NCBI RefSeq assembly: GCF_022180385.2 | Contig: NZ_BQME02000001.1 | Span: 1,819,678-1,883,677 of the forward strand | DNA length: 64,000 nt | Direction: 5' to 3' | From: Paenibacillus sp. L3-i20 | GTDB taxonomy: Bacteria; Bacillota; Bacilli; Paenibacillales; Paenibacillaceae | Shown: piece after piece, positions 1 through 8,618 of the stretch | How the letters are laid out: every line of letters starts with the position of its first letter | Position numbering within the stretch: the stretch's first letter is position 1 | Notes under the pieces: generated by a model | What the model was told of the DNA's origin: nothing | Databases searched by the model: none | The model's input: only the letters and a program-made list of their open reading frames with translations | Made by a program: the position numbers and the translations under genes

Positions 1-196
1 CTCCGAATACATAGGCGTTACCTGCCGATTGTTTTAATTGAGCAGTTAAGATTTTAATTGTAGTCGTTTTGCCGGATCCGCTTGGGCCAAGGAATCCGAA
101 AATTTCACCTTTTTTCACGTTAAAGGATACGTCTTTTAGTGCTTTAGAATTTGCAAATGACTTCTCTAGTGATGTTACTTCAATGATATTTTCCAT
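1..196 (-). CDS. ABC transporter ATP-binding protein, N-terminal part (cut by window edge)
   Basis: Reading the minus strand from the ATG at 196 gives about 65 residues of an ABC ATPase. It starts MENIIEVTSLEKSF, then an A-loop region, then a Walker A motif GPSGSGKTT near residue 40. The rest lies left of the window, so neither the signature motif nor the partner permease can be seen. A good ribosome binding site (GGAGG, with the ATG 9-10 nt on) supports this start. The start resembles CcmA/NatA-type exporters or drug/peptide exporters, but substrate cannot be inferred. Confidence 0.85.
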   Translation of the reverse strand, partial: MENIIEVTSLEKSFANSKALKDVSFNVKKGEIFGFLGPSGSGKTTTIKILTAQLKQSAGNAYVFG

Positions 197-938
197 TGCG
201 TTGTTAACCTCCGCTTTCGTTTTCTGTTGTGCCTTCATCTTAGGACAAATCCAGCAGTGGCGCATTATAATCGCAACGAAAGGAGCGTGAAGAGGGGTCA
301 ATGCTGCGTATTTGGAGCCAAATGGCGCATAGAACACTCTGTTTGGAGCAACAAAATGAGTGAGTGGAGCTATTTATTTGAGTGCATTATTTCTTTGAGT
401 GAAGTATAGAGATTATTAAATCAAACGTAGCTCTTATGCTGGGTGAAGATAAATCGAGTAAGTCGCTTTCTAAATAATGACAAGTTTTTTGCAACTTTCC
501 TTGCGGGGCTGGGGTTTAAATATATGTGTGCAGACGATTTTATTCAGTGCGCTTAGGTTCGATAAGGCCTCGGTTACATTGAGTTTAGTTGTGCTAGTGA
601 TAAATAACCGGTCAGCAGAGTTCATGTTACCGGCCGCTCCGCTCCATGATAGTCGTCCATCATTCTTTTAACTGGGTTACGAATTGAAGCCTAGTGGCTG
701 ATTTATTCAAACATAGATTCTCATCATCAACTAATGTTACTAAATTCATGTAAGTAAAAAATCTTGAAAAACACCTTTTAAAAAGTATAATTATATAAAT
801 AATGGAAAGTAGAGTAAATTATAAAAAGGGAGACTGATAACTCATAATTTTTAGAATCAGTCATAATTAACCTGTATTACTGCGAGTGTGAGCGGGGGAA
901 TTAATATATGACAACTCAAAAAAAAGGAGAAATGGATA
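197..938. other. Intergenic region between divergent genes, 742 nt
   Basis: I see no convincing gene here. The short open frames lack both ribosome binding sites and protein-like composition. It must hold the promoter of the leftward ATPase gene and the promoter of the rightward gene at 939. The last 200 nt are very AT-rich. A strong ribosome binding site (AAAAGGAG) precedes the gene at 939. Confidence 0.5.
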
Positions 939-1322
939 ATGAAAAAACAAATGGTCAGCATAACTACCGCACTTTGTTTAACTTTCTTGTTGTCAGCTTC
1001 CGTATTTGCAGCGAATTTTGACTTTACGTTCACGCCGCCGTTTTTAGGGAGTTTGAAGTCTTCTTCCTCACAACTTGTACCTGTTGCTAGCTCTCCTTAC
1101 GTGAATCCTTCTCAGTCGTCAGCATCAACTACTTACTATTTGTCTCCATCTAATGCTACCACTACAGCTGCAACAAATTATCAATCTAGCCATAAATCAG
1201 GCACTCATAGCTTTACTTATCGTAGAGGTTACGGTGGTTCTGGTACATCGGTTAAGCTAAATGGGTATCCGACAAACGATAATTTTGAAAATTATACAAT
1301 AAATGGAACTTGGTCTCCGTAA
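939..1322 (+). CDS. Small secreted protein, bacteriocin-like cassette gene
   Basis: 127 residues with a clear Sec signal peptide: MKKQ start, hydrophobic core to about residue 20, cleavage predicted after SVFA. The mature part is about 100 residues, rich in Ser, Thr, Tyr, Asn and Gly, with no Cys, and ends in GTWSP. Size, composition and the aromatic C-terminus resemble the small exported proteins (DUF2712-like or lactococcin-972-like) that sit beside ABC transporters, but the family match is my impression, not a search result. It has a strong ribosome binding site and is followed by an 18-bp hairpin, then a lipoprotein, two membrane proteins and an ABC ATPase. A secreted toxin, signal or stress protein are all possible. 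Confidence 0.6.
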   Translation: MKKQMVSITTALCLTFLLSASVFAANFDFTFTPPFLGSLKSSSSQLVPVASSPYVNPSQSSASTTYYLSPSNATTTAATNYQSSHKSGTHSFTYRRGYGGSGTSVKLNGYPTNDNFENYTINGTWSP

Positions 1323-1345
1323 GCTTTGACAATAAGCACTACACC

Positions 1346-1392
1346 AAACGGATAACATGCAGGCGTACTCGCCACCTGCATGTTATCCGTTT
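1346..1392 (+). promoter_or_regulatory. 18-bp perfect stem-loop between the secreted peptide gene and the lipoprotein gene
   Basis: Bases 1346-1363 are the exact reverse complement of 1375-1392, with an 11-nt loop. No T-run follows, so this is not a typical terminator. An intercistronic hairpin after the first gene of an operon commonly protects the upstream mRNA or lowers expression of downstream genes, which would fit much more peptide than transporter. Confidence 0.7.
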
Positions 1393-1423
1393 ATGAGCTT
1401 AAAAAGGAGTGGGCAATCCAACG

Positions 1424-2617
1424 ATGAAAAAAATAACAATAGTACTGCTTTTAACCTTGTTGTCTCTATCCCTAGCGGCTTGCGAAACATCATCAAACAA
1501 AAACAAATTGGTCAAACACGAAGATTTAAAAATCTTTTTGCAAACTGTGAAGTTACCGAGCAATCTTTCTCTCTCGTTTGATGCGGGCAAAGTGAAATCT
1601 CCAACATCAGCTAAGACGTATAGCGTAAACTTTATGGAGTTTGACCCTGAACTTGTTTCGCAGCAGCTTCTGCGTCGAGAAATCGTAGAGAAAAAACCTA
1701 TGGCCGAGGGCCCATGGTACCAAACCGGAGATAAATCACTGCAAGAATTTCTTATCGTGTTCGACGGTGGGAAAGGCTTTAACATTAAAGATGGTGTAAA
1801 TGGGGGACTCTCCTATGTTACTTTTAAAGAAGGCTCCGACCGAAAACCAACAGTCATTGTGAGCAACGCTGGACCGCCAAATGTTAGTGAGCAACTAGAT
1901 AAGAGTCAACGGCGAAGCGACTACACTTCTTTTGCAGATTTGTCATTTATGAGCTACGTGGATGCACTAACTTCAGCAGAAAAACAATTGAAAGATCTTA
2001 ATTTCCCAAAGGTTAGCGTAGCGGAAGCATACTCCATGGATGTCGAGACGATGCAAGAACACTTTGATAGTTACGTTAATGATCCCCGTAACTCTGAAGA
2101 AAACCTTAAAGGGATTAGCTGGTCGAAAGACGATGAACAATACATGATCCATTTCCGACAAATAATAGACAATATTCCAGTAACCAACGTTTCATGGCAA
2201 TGGGGGAACGGAACAGCTACCGGCGCTGCCGGAAACGCGATGAAGGATACGAACATTAGCGTTAAGTATAGTAAAGATGGAATAAATACGATACACGCAG
2301 CTAACATTTACAATGTTGAAACTGCTAAAGTCAGCAAAGAAGAGCAGCTTATTAGTGCTGCTGACGCTTTACAAGTGTTATTGAACGAATATGCAGAGCT
2401 TATATTGGAGAAGGGGACAACCGTTACCACAGCAGAACTGGTTTATGTATCTATTCCAAAAGATGATAATTATGAGTTGATTCCTGCTTGGACCTTCAGC
2501 GTTGCGAAGCCCCAACTTCGGATCGATCAAACAAATGGTACAAAAACACCGTATAATGACTATAGTCATTATGTCGTAAACGCAATTACAGGCCAAAAGA
2601 TGTCCGATATGAGGTGA
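1424..2617 (+). CDS. Predicted lipoprotein of the first peptide/ABC cassette
   Basis: The chosen ATG at 1424 gives 397 residues beginning with a lipoprotein signal peptide; the lipobox LAAC has Cys at about residue 20. A GTG at 1409 would add five residues but overlaps the AAGGAG ribosome binding site. The C-terminal part contains a stretch (YELIPAWTF, then YVVNAITGQ) like the end of YycI/PepSY-type extracellular regulatory domains; that likeness is weak. It ends 7 nt before the next membrane protein gene, so it is in the operon. A surface immunity, sensor or substrate-capture role is inferred from position only. Confidence 0.6.
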   Translation: MKKITIVLLLTLLSLSLAACETSSNKNKLVKHEDLKIFLQTVKLPSNLSLSFDAGKVKSPTSAKTYSVNFMEFDPELVSQQLLRREIVEKKPMAEGPWYQTGDKSLQEFLIVFDGGKGFNIKDGVNGGLSYVTFKEGSDRKPTVIVSNAGPPNVSEQLDKSQRRSDYTSFADLSFMSYVDALTSAEKQLKDLNFPKVSVAEAYSMDVETMQEHFDSYVNDPRNSEENLKGISWSKDDEQYMIHFRQIIDNIPVTNVSWQWGNGTATGAAGNAMKDTNISVKYSKDGINTIHAANIYNVETAKVSKEEQLISAADALQVLLNEYAELILEKGTTVTTAELVYVSIPKDDNYELIPAWTFSVAKPQLRIDQTNGTKTPYNDYSHYVVNAITGQKMSDMR

Positions 2618-2624
2618 TGCCGGA

Positions 2625-3389
2625 ATGAATTTATTGATGTCCCTACTTCTCGTAAGCTTCCGTCGGGCTCTCTTCTCTGGGCGTTTTGCAATCAGCGTTG
2701 TCGGCGTAACGCTAGCTTTATTTCTTACATCTTACGGAATGATTAGCCCTCAATCCGATGTGCTCTCCGTGGTGATGTTATACGGGGGCGGGAATTTGAT
2801 ATTAATTGTAGGAATTTTGCCACTACTCCCGTTTGCAACGACGTTTGCATCGGAATGGGAGGAGCGTGCTGCCAGCTTCTGGATTGTGCGATCGGGCGTA
2901 CACTGCTATGCGATAGCGAAGGTGTTTGTAAGCGCAATCTCCGGCATATTGGTAACATTCGCGGGGATTACGTTATATGCGCTTTTACTGCTGACGAAGC
3001 TTCCTTTCTTCACCAAGTCGATGACGGGAGATGCGTATGCGCCGTTATTGGACGCAAATATGCCCTTATTATACTTTTTTAGCTCCGCAATACATTTGTC
3101 GTTGTCTTCCGCCTTATTTGCCGTAGCCGCGTTATGGATTTCAGCATTCATTCCGAACAGATTTACGGCCATGGCTTTCCCGGCTGTACTCTACTTTGTC
3201 ATTTTTCGCTTGACCAACTTTTGGGACATTCCCGAGTTTCTAAAGCTAAGTAAAATTGTAGGAGAAACTTATCATGCAGGTTCCCCATTAGCTTCGTTTC
3301 TACTTAAACTGGGTACGGTTACCGTATTGTGCCTACTTATGGGGTACGGTTCAGTTAGACAAATACGAAGGAGGGTGCAGCATGACTGA
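2625..3389 (+). CDS. Multi-pass membrane protein, probable ABC-2-type permease subunit
   Basis: 254 residues with about six hydrophobic segments. The stretch EWEERAASFWIVRSG about 80 residues in sits between two membrane segments, as in ABC-2 permeases where an amphipathic region follows the second helix. It overlaps the following membrane protein gene by 8 nt, and an ATPase follows that, so the three probably form one transporter with two different membrane subunits. No enzyme motif is visible. Substrate is unknown; export of, or protection against, the secreted protein encoded at 939 is the natural hypothesis. Confidence 0.6.
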   Translation: MNLLMSLLLVSFRRALFSGRFAISVVGVTLALFLTSYGMISPQSDVLSVVMLYGGGNLILIVGILPLLPFATTFASEWEERAASFWIVRSGVHCYAIAKVFVSAISGILVTFAGITLYALLLLTKLPFFTKSMTGDAYAPLLDANMPLLYFFSSAIHLSLSSALFAVAALWISAFIPNRFTAMAFPAVLYFVIFRLTNFWDIPEFLKLSKIVGETYHAGSPLASFLLKLGTVTVLCLLMGYGSVRQIRRRVQHD

Positions 3390-4260
3390 TTGGCGAACGA
3401 TCTGGCTTTGTGCTAGGGTCAATTTCAGCAAATGGGCTGTAACCCCCCGAATATATACGCTTGCAGCGGTCGTTGCAGCTTACTCAATCTGGCTCTACTC
3501 GTGGATTTCTGACTATGCATCTGCTGTTGGCATTCACGTAACACCATGGGTATTTCCGTTTTTGTTCACTATGCCTGTCGTGTTCACGATTTATGGCGGA
3601 CTGACTGCGTTGCTATACTGCGACGCCCCTTTCGTTGACACTCATACTCCCTTCCTTATCGTCAGAACTAGCCGCCTAAATTGGATGATGGGGCAACTCC
3701 TCTATATCGTACTATCTGGATTTGTATATACGTCTTTTTTTGCGTTGACGTCCATGGCGGCACTTGTCCCTAACTTGCAGTTTTCCGCAGGATGGGGAAT
3801 GGTGTTGAAAACGTTGGCTTATGATCCGAGCAGTCCTGATCGATACGGAATTACAGCATTTTTAGAAGTGGGCGGGCCAATGATGTCGATGTTCTCATCC
3901 ATAGAAGCAATGCTGATTAGCTTTGGTCTGTTTTGGCTCGTAACGGTATTTATTGGCGTGCTGATATTTTGCTTCAACGTTGTAATTGGGAGATTCAGCG
4001 GTCTGGTGGCGGCGGGTGTGTTTACCGGCATTGGGTACTTCTCTGTATACGTTGGGAAAATTTCCTACGGTAACATCATTTACTATTTGTCGCCTCTTAA
4101 TTGGATCAGCATGTCTTATTTAGATTGGGGTTATACAGGTAAGATGCCGACACCGACATACGCCATTTCTATTCTTATTGGAGCAATTCTGTTGATGAGT
4201 ATTGTTTCAATATTCGTTTTTTGCAAAAAAGATTTACGTATTCAGGAAAGGAGAACTTAA
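3382..4260 (+). CDS. Multi-pass membrane protein, second permease subunit of the first cassette
   Basis: 292 residues with about six membrane segments and a short basic C-terminus (KKDLRIQERR). It starts inside the end of the preceding permease gene (8-nt overlap, translational coupling) and ends 1 nt before the ATG of the ATPase gene. Weakly like ABC-2 permeases; no family name can be given from sequence alone. An AGGAAAGGAG ribosome binding site for the next gene lies in its last codons. Confidence 0.6.
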   Translation: MTDWRTIWLCARVNFSKWAVTPRIYTLAAVVAAYSIWLYSWISDYASAVGIHVTPWVFPFLFTMPVVFTIYGGLTALLYCDAPFVDTHTPFLIVRTSRLNWMMGQLLYIVLSGFVYTSFFALTSMAALVPNLQFSAGWGMVLKTLAYDPSSPDRYGITAFLEVGGPMMSMFSSIEAMLISFGLFWLVTVFIGVLIFCFNVVIGRFSGLVAAGVFTGIGYFSVYVGKISYGNIIYYLSPLNWISMSYLDWGYTGKMPTPTYAISILIGAILLMSIVSIFVFCKKDLRIQERRT

Positions 4261-4261
4261 T

Positions 4262-4900
4262 ATGACTGCCTACATGATAGAAGTATCCGACGCAGTGAAG
4301 AGCTTTAAAGAAACGACTGCGCTAAAGCGAGTGTCTGTCAAATTTGAGCGGGGCAAAATTCATGGGGTCATCGGTCGGAATGGCTCGGGGAAAACCGTGC
4401 TTTTTAAATGCGTTTGTGGCTTCATGCACCTTGATTCTGGTCGTATTCTCGTTGATGGACAACCTGTTAAGCCTGCCGCAGCGCAAGATATCGGTATAAT
4501 TATTGAGGAGCCCGGCTTCATCGGCTCGTTCAGCGGGTTCAAAAACTTGAAGCTGCTCGCCTCCATTCGCCGTGTCATCTCGGATGAACAAATCCGTCAA
4601 ACTTTACAGCTTGTTGGGCTTGATCCGCAGAGTAAAAAACAGGTAAGAAAATATTCGTTAGGCATGCGTCACAGGCTTGGTATTGCCCAAGCGATCATGG
4701 AAAAGCCGAAATTGCTCATTCTTGATGAACCGATGAGCGGCTTGGACAAACAAGGGGTATTGGAAATTCGTGAGGTACTCAAACAGTTGAAAAAGGAAGG
4801 AGTAACCATTGTTTTATCCTCACATTATGCGGAGGACATAGACGTATTATGCGATACCGTCTGCGAAATGGATGGCGGTGTATTGACAACAATTAAATAG
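4262..4900 (+). CDS. ABC transporter ATP-binding protein of the first cassette
   Basis: 212 residues starting at the ATG at 4262, which has an AAAGGAG ribosome binding site; an upstream in-frame ATG at 4202 lies within the permease gene and is not used. Motifs: Walker A GRNGSGKT near residue 40, a signature region YSLGMRHRLGIAQ (the SLGM variant typical of NatA/BcrA-like exporters rather than LSGGQ), Walker B LLILDEPMSGLD, and a switch His in LSSHYAED. It energises the two membrane proteins upstream. Short (no C-terminal extension), as usual for this group. Confidence 0.85.
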   Translation: MTAYMIEVSDAVKSFKETTALKRVSVKFERGKIHGVIGRNGSGKTVLFKCVCGFMHLDSGRILVDGQPVKPAAAQDIGIIIEEPGFIGSFSGFKNLKLLASIRRVISDEQIRQTLQLVGLDPQSKKQVRKYSLGMRHRLGIAQAIMEKPKLLILDEPMSGLDKQGVLEIREVLKQLKKEGVTIVLSSHYAEDIDVLCDTVCEMDGGVLTTIK

Positions 4901-5177
4901 ATGGATTGGCAAATGATTGTCGCTCACTTCCACTGGCAGTGATGTGCTTGATATCTTTGGTAAACTCAGTCAAGCTGGTAGTAGAAACATTCCCGAATCT
5001 GTTCTCATTGGGAATATTCCCGATCTGCTTGACTGATTCTTCTCTATGCTTCTTCACATCTGAAATAATTTCTATTCCATTTATCCTACGGAACGTATTG
5101 TCGTTTGGGGAAGCAATTCTCACATTAAAAAATCGCAGTCAAAGATAGAGCAATCCTCGCTGCCTGTGCCAGGCTAG
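4901..5177. other. Region after the first cassette, probable gene debris
   Basis: A minus-strand open frame of 76 residues covers 4893-5123 but overlaps the end of the ATPase gene and has no good ribosome binding site. Its translation (for example KDIKHITASGSERQSFANPS) looks protein-like, so it may be the tail of a decayed gene. I do not recognise it. Confidence 0.25.
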
Positions 5178-5497
5178 TCTATGAGTGAGGTCATGCAGGA
5201 GATTGGGCTTGGTCCATACAGCTATTCGCTTGGTCTATATATGGGTGGCGGTAAAAACACAGAAGCGACAGGAGAAATATATGATGTACTGCCTCCGATG
5301 GCACATTCTGTTGAGGAAGTTATGAAAGGTACGGGGCATAAGGATTCATTTGTTGATATGCGCTATGCAACTGCGGAAGCGGATAACTCATGGATGAGAC
5401 AGCCGATGGGATATCATGTTACGGGGGTATCACCGGTGAGCAGTATGACGGCATACTGTATATTGATCAGGTGACAGTTCCGAACTATTTTAAATAG
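5178..5497 (+). pseudogene. C-terminal remnant of an erythromycin-esterase-like protein, frameshifted
   Basis: The frame from 5181 encodes YSYSLGLYMGGGKNTEATG, then a segment with FVDMRYAT and a tryptophan-containing NSWM. This resembles the C-terminal part of Ere-type (erythromycin esterase family) proteins. The frame then goes out near 5425-5432; the neighbouring frame resumes with EQYDGILYIDQVTVPNYFK and a stop at 5497, which reads as the natural end of the same protein. The N-terminal two thirds are missing. Both the family call and the frameshift are read from the sequence by eye; a sequencing error at the GGGGG run near 5425 is an alternative to a true frameshift. Confidence 0.55.
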
Positions 5498-5572
5498 AAG
5501 ATTATAGAATTAATTTATATTGTATTTGAATGGAAATAAACACATTCTGACCCCTGAGCTGTGATTCCTGAG

Positions 5573-5600
5573 AAGGACACTTGGAAAAGAGTGTCTTTTT
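5573..5600 (+). terminator. Stem-loop with T-run after the esterase remnant
   Basis: AAGGACACT (5573-5581) pairs with AGTGTCTTT (5590-5598, two G-U pairs), followed by Ts. It is the inner part of a longer sequence (5555-5600) that resembles the hairpin element at 39703-39764. Confidence 0.5.
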
Positions 5601-5717
5601 AATGGTTTGCAGTTCACCTTAGTGGTCAATTGGGATGTGTTTTTTCTATTTTGAGTAGTGTTTAAAAATAGTGGAACTTAATTGGTATTTCCTGAACTAT
5701 TATCCAAAGTATAATGA

Positions 5718-5747
5718 TTGACAAGCTTCTACTCCATACATCATACT
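5718..5747 (+). promoter_or_regulatory. Probable SigA promoter of the lysine-riboswitch operon
   Basis: TTGACA at 5718-5723, an 18-nt spacer, then CATACT at 5742-5747. It lies about 30 nt upstream of the riboswitch aptamer, as expected for its promoter. Confidence 0.55.
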
Positions 5748-5779
5748 AAGCGTAATCGAATATAACCTCACGCAAATGG

Positions 5780-6025
5780 TGAGGTAGAGGTGCGGAATTT
5801 AACAGTTTATAGCAGAGTTTGAGAGACGATGACGCTATGAAGAAGGAGATGCCGCCGAAGCTAGTAATATACTCGGTATTACTTGCTGGGCCTGCAGTTA
5901 ACAACTGTAGGACTGTCTCAATAAACGTCCCAGTTTATTGAGTTGTGCTATCTTCCAAGGGATGCAAGGGGTATACATGTACTATTATATAGTGCGACCT
6001 GAGCTGATCTTGGGTCGCTTTTTTT
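5780..6025 (+). promoter_or_regulatory. Lysine riboswitch (L-box) with terminator
   Basis: The conserved L-box blocks are present in order: AGAGGTGCGGA (from 5786), AGAAGGAGATGCCGCCGAAG (from about 5840), TTGCTGGGCCTGCAG, and GGACTGTCTC (5910-5919). The closing helix P1 can form from 5780-5787 with 5913-5920, using two wobble pairs. Downstream are a perfect 10-bp hairpin (5917-5942) overlapping the 3' strand of P1, so a likely mutually exclusive structure, and a terminator GCGACC/GGTCGC with seven Ts (5994-6025). Binding of lysine should stabilise P1 and favour termination, turning off the ABC importer genes that follow. Family recognition is from the known L-box consensus. Confidence 0.9.
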
Positions 6026-6070
6026 GTTTTTTTGAATAAAAAATCGTATACATTACAGGAGGATAACAAT

Positions 6071-6931
6071 ATGAGAAAGAAAACAAAACTATTTACGACG
6101 GTACTAATTGCAGCAATGATTATGATAACGGGTTGCGGTGCAAATAATTCAGGATCGACGGGAAATGATGCTAGTAAAGGTTCAGGATCTACGGAAAAAG
6201 AAACTTTTAAAGTTGGAATGGAAGCGGGTTATGCTCCATTTAACTGGTCTCAAAACGATAATTCAAACGGTGCTGTCAGCATTTCTGGAACTTCTGAATT
6301 TGCAGGAGGCTATGACCTGGAGATGGCGAAGAAGATAGCAAACGGCTTAGGTAAGGAGCTTGTCATTGTGAAGACAGAGTGGGATGGGCTTGTACCAGCA
6401 CTCCAATCTGACAAAATTGACGGTATTATTGCTGGAATGTCCCCGACCGCAAAACGTAAGGAGTCGATTGACTTCTCAGACAACTACTACAAATCGAACT
6501 TAGTAATGGTCGTGAAAAAAGGCGGGAAGTATGAAGGTGCTACTTCCATTCAAGATTTTAACGGGGCTAAAATTACTGCTCAATTAAATACGTTCCATTA
6601 CTCTGTCATTGACCAAATTAATGGTGTGTCTAAACAAACTGCGATGGATAACTTCCCGGCCATGAGAGTAGCGCTTGAATCCGGCATTATTGACGGTTAT
6701 GTCTCGGAACGTCCAGAAGCAGTAAGTGCTTCGGCAGCTAATGAGAACTACGCAATGGTAGAATTTAAGGATGGATTCCAAACTTCCGAGGATGATACAG
6801 CAATTGCAGTCGGACTTAAAAAAGGCAGTGAATATACAACGAAAATCAATGATATTTTAAAAGGTATTACCGAAGAACAGCGCACAAGCATTATGGATAC
6901 AGCAATAAAAAATCAGCCTGCAGCAAAATAA
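6071..6931 (+). CDS. Amino acid ABC transporter substrate-binding lipoprotein, probably lysine
   Basis: 286 residues from the ATG at 6071, which has AGGAGG about 10 nt upstream; the in-frame TTG at 6032 lies upstream of that site and is rejected. Lipobox with Cys in IMITGCG near residue 23, a Ser/Gly linker, then a periplasmic-binding-protein family 3 fold: EAGYAPFNW near the start and GGYDLEMAKKIA, typical of polar amino acid binders. Lysine is inferred from the lysine riboswitch upstream. Followed by permease and ATPase genes. Confidence 0.88.
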   Translation: MRKKTKLFTTVLIAAMIMITGCGANNSGSTGNDASKGSGSTEKETFKVGMEAGYAPFNWSQNDNSNGAVSISGTSEFAGGYDLEMAKKIANGLGKELVIVKTEWDGLVPALQSDKIDGIIAGMSPTAKRKESIDFSDNYYKSNLVMVVKKGGKYEGATSIQDFNGAKITAQLNTFHYSVIDQINGVSKQTAMDNFPAMRVALESGIIDGYVSERPEAVSASAANENYAMVEFKDGFQTSEDDTAIAVGLKKGSEYTTKINDILKGITEEQRTSIMDTAIKNQPAAK

Positions 6932-6942
6932 TGACGACTGTA

Positions 6943-6972
6943 AGCCGACTGTATCCGATACAGTCGGTTTTG
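6943..6972 (+). terminator. Intercistronic stem-loop after the binding-protein gene
   Basis: CCGACTGTAT (6945-6954) pairs exactly with 6958-6967, loop CCG, followed by TTTT. A partial terminator at this place would make more binding protein than permease and ATPase, as common for ABC importers. Confidence 0.65.
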
Positions 6973-6997
6973 TAATTAATAAAGTGGAGGCATTATC

Positions 6998-7741
6998 ATG
7001 AGTATTGAGTGGATTATAAACATTGTTGAAGAGAACTGGCAGATGTTCCTTCGCGGTGCGGGGTTGACGCTATTGATATCACTAGTGGGAACGATCTTTG
7101 GCGCTATCATCGGCGTATTAGCCGGAGTAATAAGAACGATACCTAGGCCAGGGAAAATGGTACAACGGATATTGCTTAAGATTGTAAATATTCTTTTGTC
7201 GGTATATATCGAAGTGTTCCGCGGAACACCGATGATCGTGCAAGCGATGGTCGTTTATTATGGATCAGCATTAGCTTTTGATATACATCTGAATGTCATT
7301 AACGCAGCAATATTCGTCGTTTCTATTAACACGGGAGCTTATATGGCGGAAATTGTTCGTGGCGGAATTTTATCTATTGATAAGGGTCAGTTTGAAGCGG
7401 CACGGGCAATCGGCATGAATCATATGCAAATGATGATGAACATTATTTTACCGCAAATGATTCGCAATATTTTACCCGCAACAGGAAATCAATTTGTTAT
7501 TAACATTAAAGATACCGCTGTTCTTAATGTTATTTCCGTTTCGGAGCTGTATTTCATGACCAAGTCAGTTGCAGGCAATAACTTCCGTTATTTTGAATCG
7601 TTTTTTGTGGCGTGTGTCATTTATTTTGTAATGACCTTTACCGTCACAAGAATATTGCGCTATTTCGAGCGGAGAATGAATGGAACTGAGAGCTACACGA
7701 TGGAAACGACTAGATCACCAAGAGGGGAAATGAACCTATGA
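6998..7741 (+). CDS. Polar amino acid ABC transporter permease (probable lysine importer)
   Basis: 247 residues, His/Glu/Gln/Arg-type permease (HisM family). Five predicted membrane helices. The EAA loop is visible as [22 protein letters not shown] near residue 130, and the N-terminal FRGTPMIVQ motif characteristic of this family lies near residue 75. GGAGG precedes the ATG. The end overlaps the ATPase gene by 4 nt (ATGA). It forms the membrane channel of the riboswitch-controlled importer. Confidence 0.9.
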   Translation: MSIEWIINIVEENWQMFLRGAGLTLLISLVGTIFGAIIGVLAGVIRTIPRPGKMVQRILLKIVNILLSVYIEVFRGTPMIVQAMVVYYGSALAFDIHLNVINAAIFVVSINTGAYMAEIVRGGILSIDKGQFEAARAIGMNHMQMMMNIILPQMIRNILPATGNQFVINIKDTAVLNVISVSELYFMTKSVAGNNFRYFESFFVACVIYFVMTFTVTRILRYFERRMNGTESYTMETTRSPRGEMNL

Positions 7742-8502
7742 AAAAAGTGATCGAAATTAAAAATCTAAATAAGAGCTACGGCGCAAACGAAGTACTAAAA
7801 AATATCGAGTTTAGTGTCAATCATGGCGAAGTGGTTACTATTATAGGTTCTTCAGGTTCAGGGAAATCCACTATGCTTCGCTGCATTAATTTGCTCGAAA
7901 CACCAAGTGGCGGGCAAATCTATTATCGCGGGCAAAATATACTAGATGGCAATTACAATATTCCTTCCTACCGTACAAAGCTTGGCATGGTGTTTCAACA
8001 ATTTAACCTGTTTGAAAATCATAATGTGCTCGGAAATTGTGTTGTAGGCCAAGTCAAAGTGTTAAAGCGCTCCAAGGAAGAAGCAGAACAAATAGCTAGA
8101 AAATATTTGAGCGTGGTAGGCATGGAGAGCTATATTAACGCTAAACCAAAGCAACTATCTGGCGGCCAGAAGCAACGTGTTGCGATTGCTAGAGCCTTGT
8201 CTATGGAGCCTGATGTCTTGTTGTTTGATGAACCTACATCTGCATTAGATCCTGAAATGGTAGGCGAGGTGCTCAAGGTTATGAAAGAACTCGCTGATTC
8301 TGGTCTGACGATGCTCATTGTCACACATGAAATGGATTTTGCAAAAGAAGTGTCGAATAGGGTAGTCTTTATGGATAAAGGCGTTATTGCCGAAGAAGGG
8401 CCACCGGAGCAGATTTTTTATCAGCCTAAGCAAGCTCGTACTAGAGAGTTCTTAAAGAGAACATTAGTTCATCATGACCGAGCTAATCATGGGCCAGCGT
8501 AG
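7738..8502 (+). CDS. Polar amino acid ABC transporter ATP-binding protein (probable lysine importer)
   Basis: 254 residues. Walker [10 protein letters not shown] near residue 40, Q-loop MVFQQFNLF, signature [15 protein letters not shown], Walker [15 protein letters not shown], and switch His in VTHEMDFA: a complete set typical of GlnQ/HisP-type ATPases. Its start codon overlaps the permease stop. Usual length for the family is about 240-255. Confidence 0.92.
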   Translation: MKKVIEIKNLNKSYGANEVLKNIEFSVNHGEVVTIIGSSGSGKSTMLRCINLLETPSGGQIYYRGQNILDGNYNIPSYRTKLGMVFQQFNLFENHNVLGNCVVGQVKVLKRSKEEAEQIARKYLSVVGMESYINAKPKQLSGGQKQRVAIARALSMEPDVLLFDEPTSALDPEMVGEVLKVMKELADSGLTMLIVTHEMDFAKEVSNRVVFMDKGVIAEEGPPEQIFYQPKQARTREFLKRTLVHHDRANHGPA

Positions 8503-8556
8503 CCTAGAAAGTATAGTGTTAGAACTGACGTGGGGCTGACCCCACAATGTAAGACC

Positions 8557-8618
8557 AAACACCTTTAAGTTAAAAAACGGGGATTGTAAAATACTCGTGT
8601 AACTTAAAGGTGTTTTTT
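8557..8618 (+). terminator. Strong terminator after the amino acid importer operon
   Basis: Sixteen-base arms 8557-8572 and 8600-8615 are exact reverse complements, followed by more Ts. A smaller GTGGGGCTGACCCCAC hairpin lies just upstream, near 8531. Confidence 0.8.

Noticed and set aside
477-671. 64-codon open frame in the first intergenic region
   Set aside because: No ribosome binding site, odd amino acid composition, and overlapping other frames of similar length; treated as chance.
4893-5123. 76-codon minus-strand open frame
   Set aside because: No ribosome binding site and overlap with the end of the ABC ATPase gene. Kept only as possible debris.
8531-8546. GTGGGGCTGACCCCAC as an insertion-sequence end
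   Set aside because: A small hairpin only, without a matching end or transposase nearby on that side.
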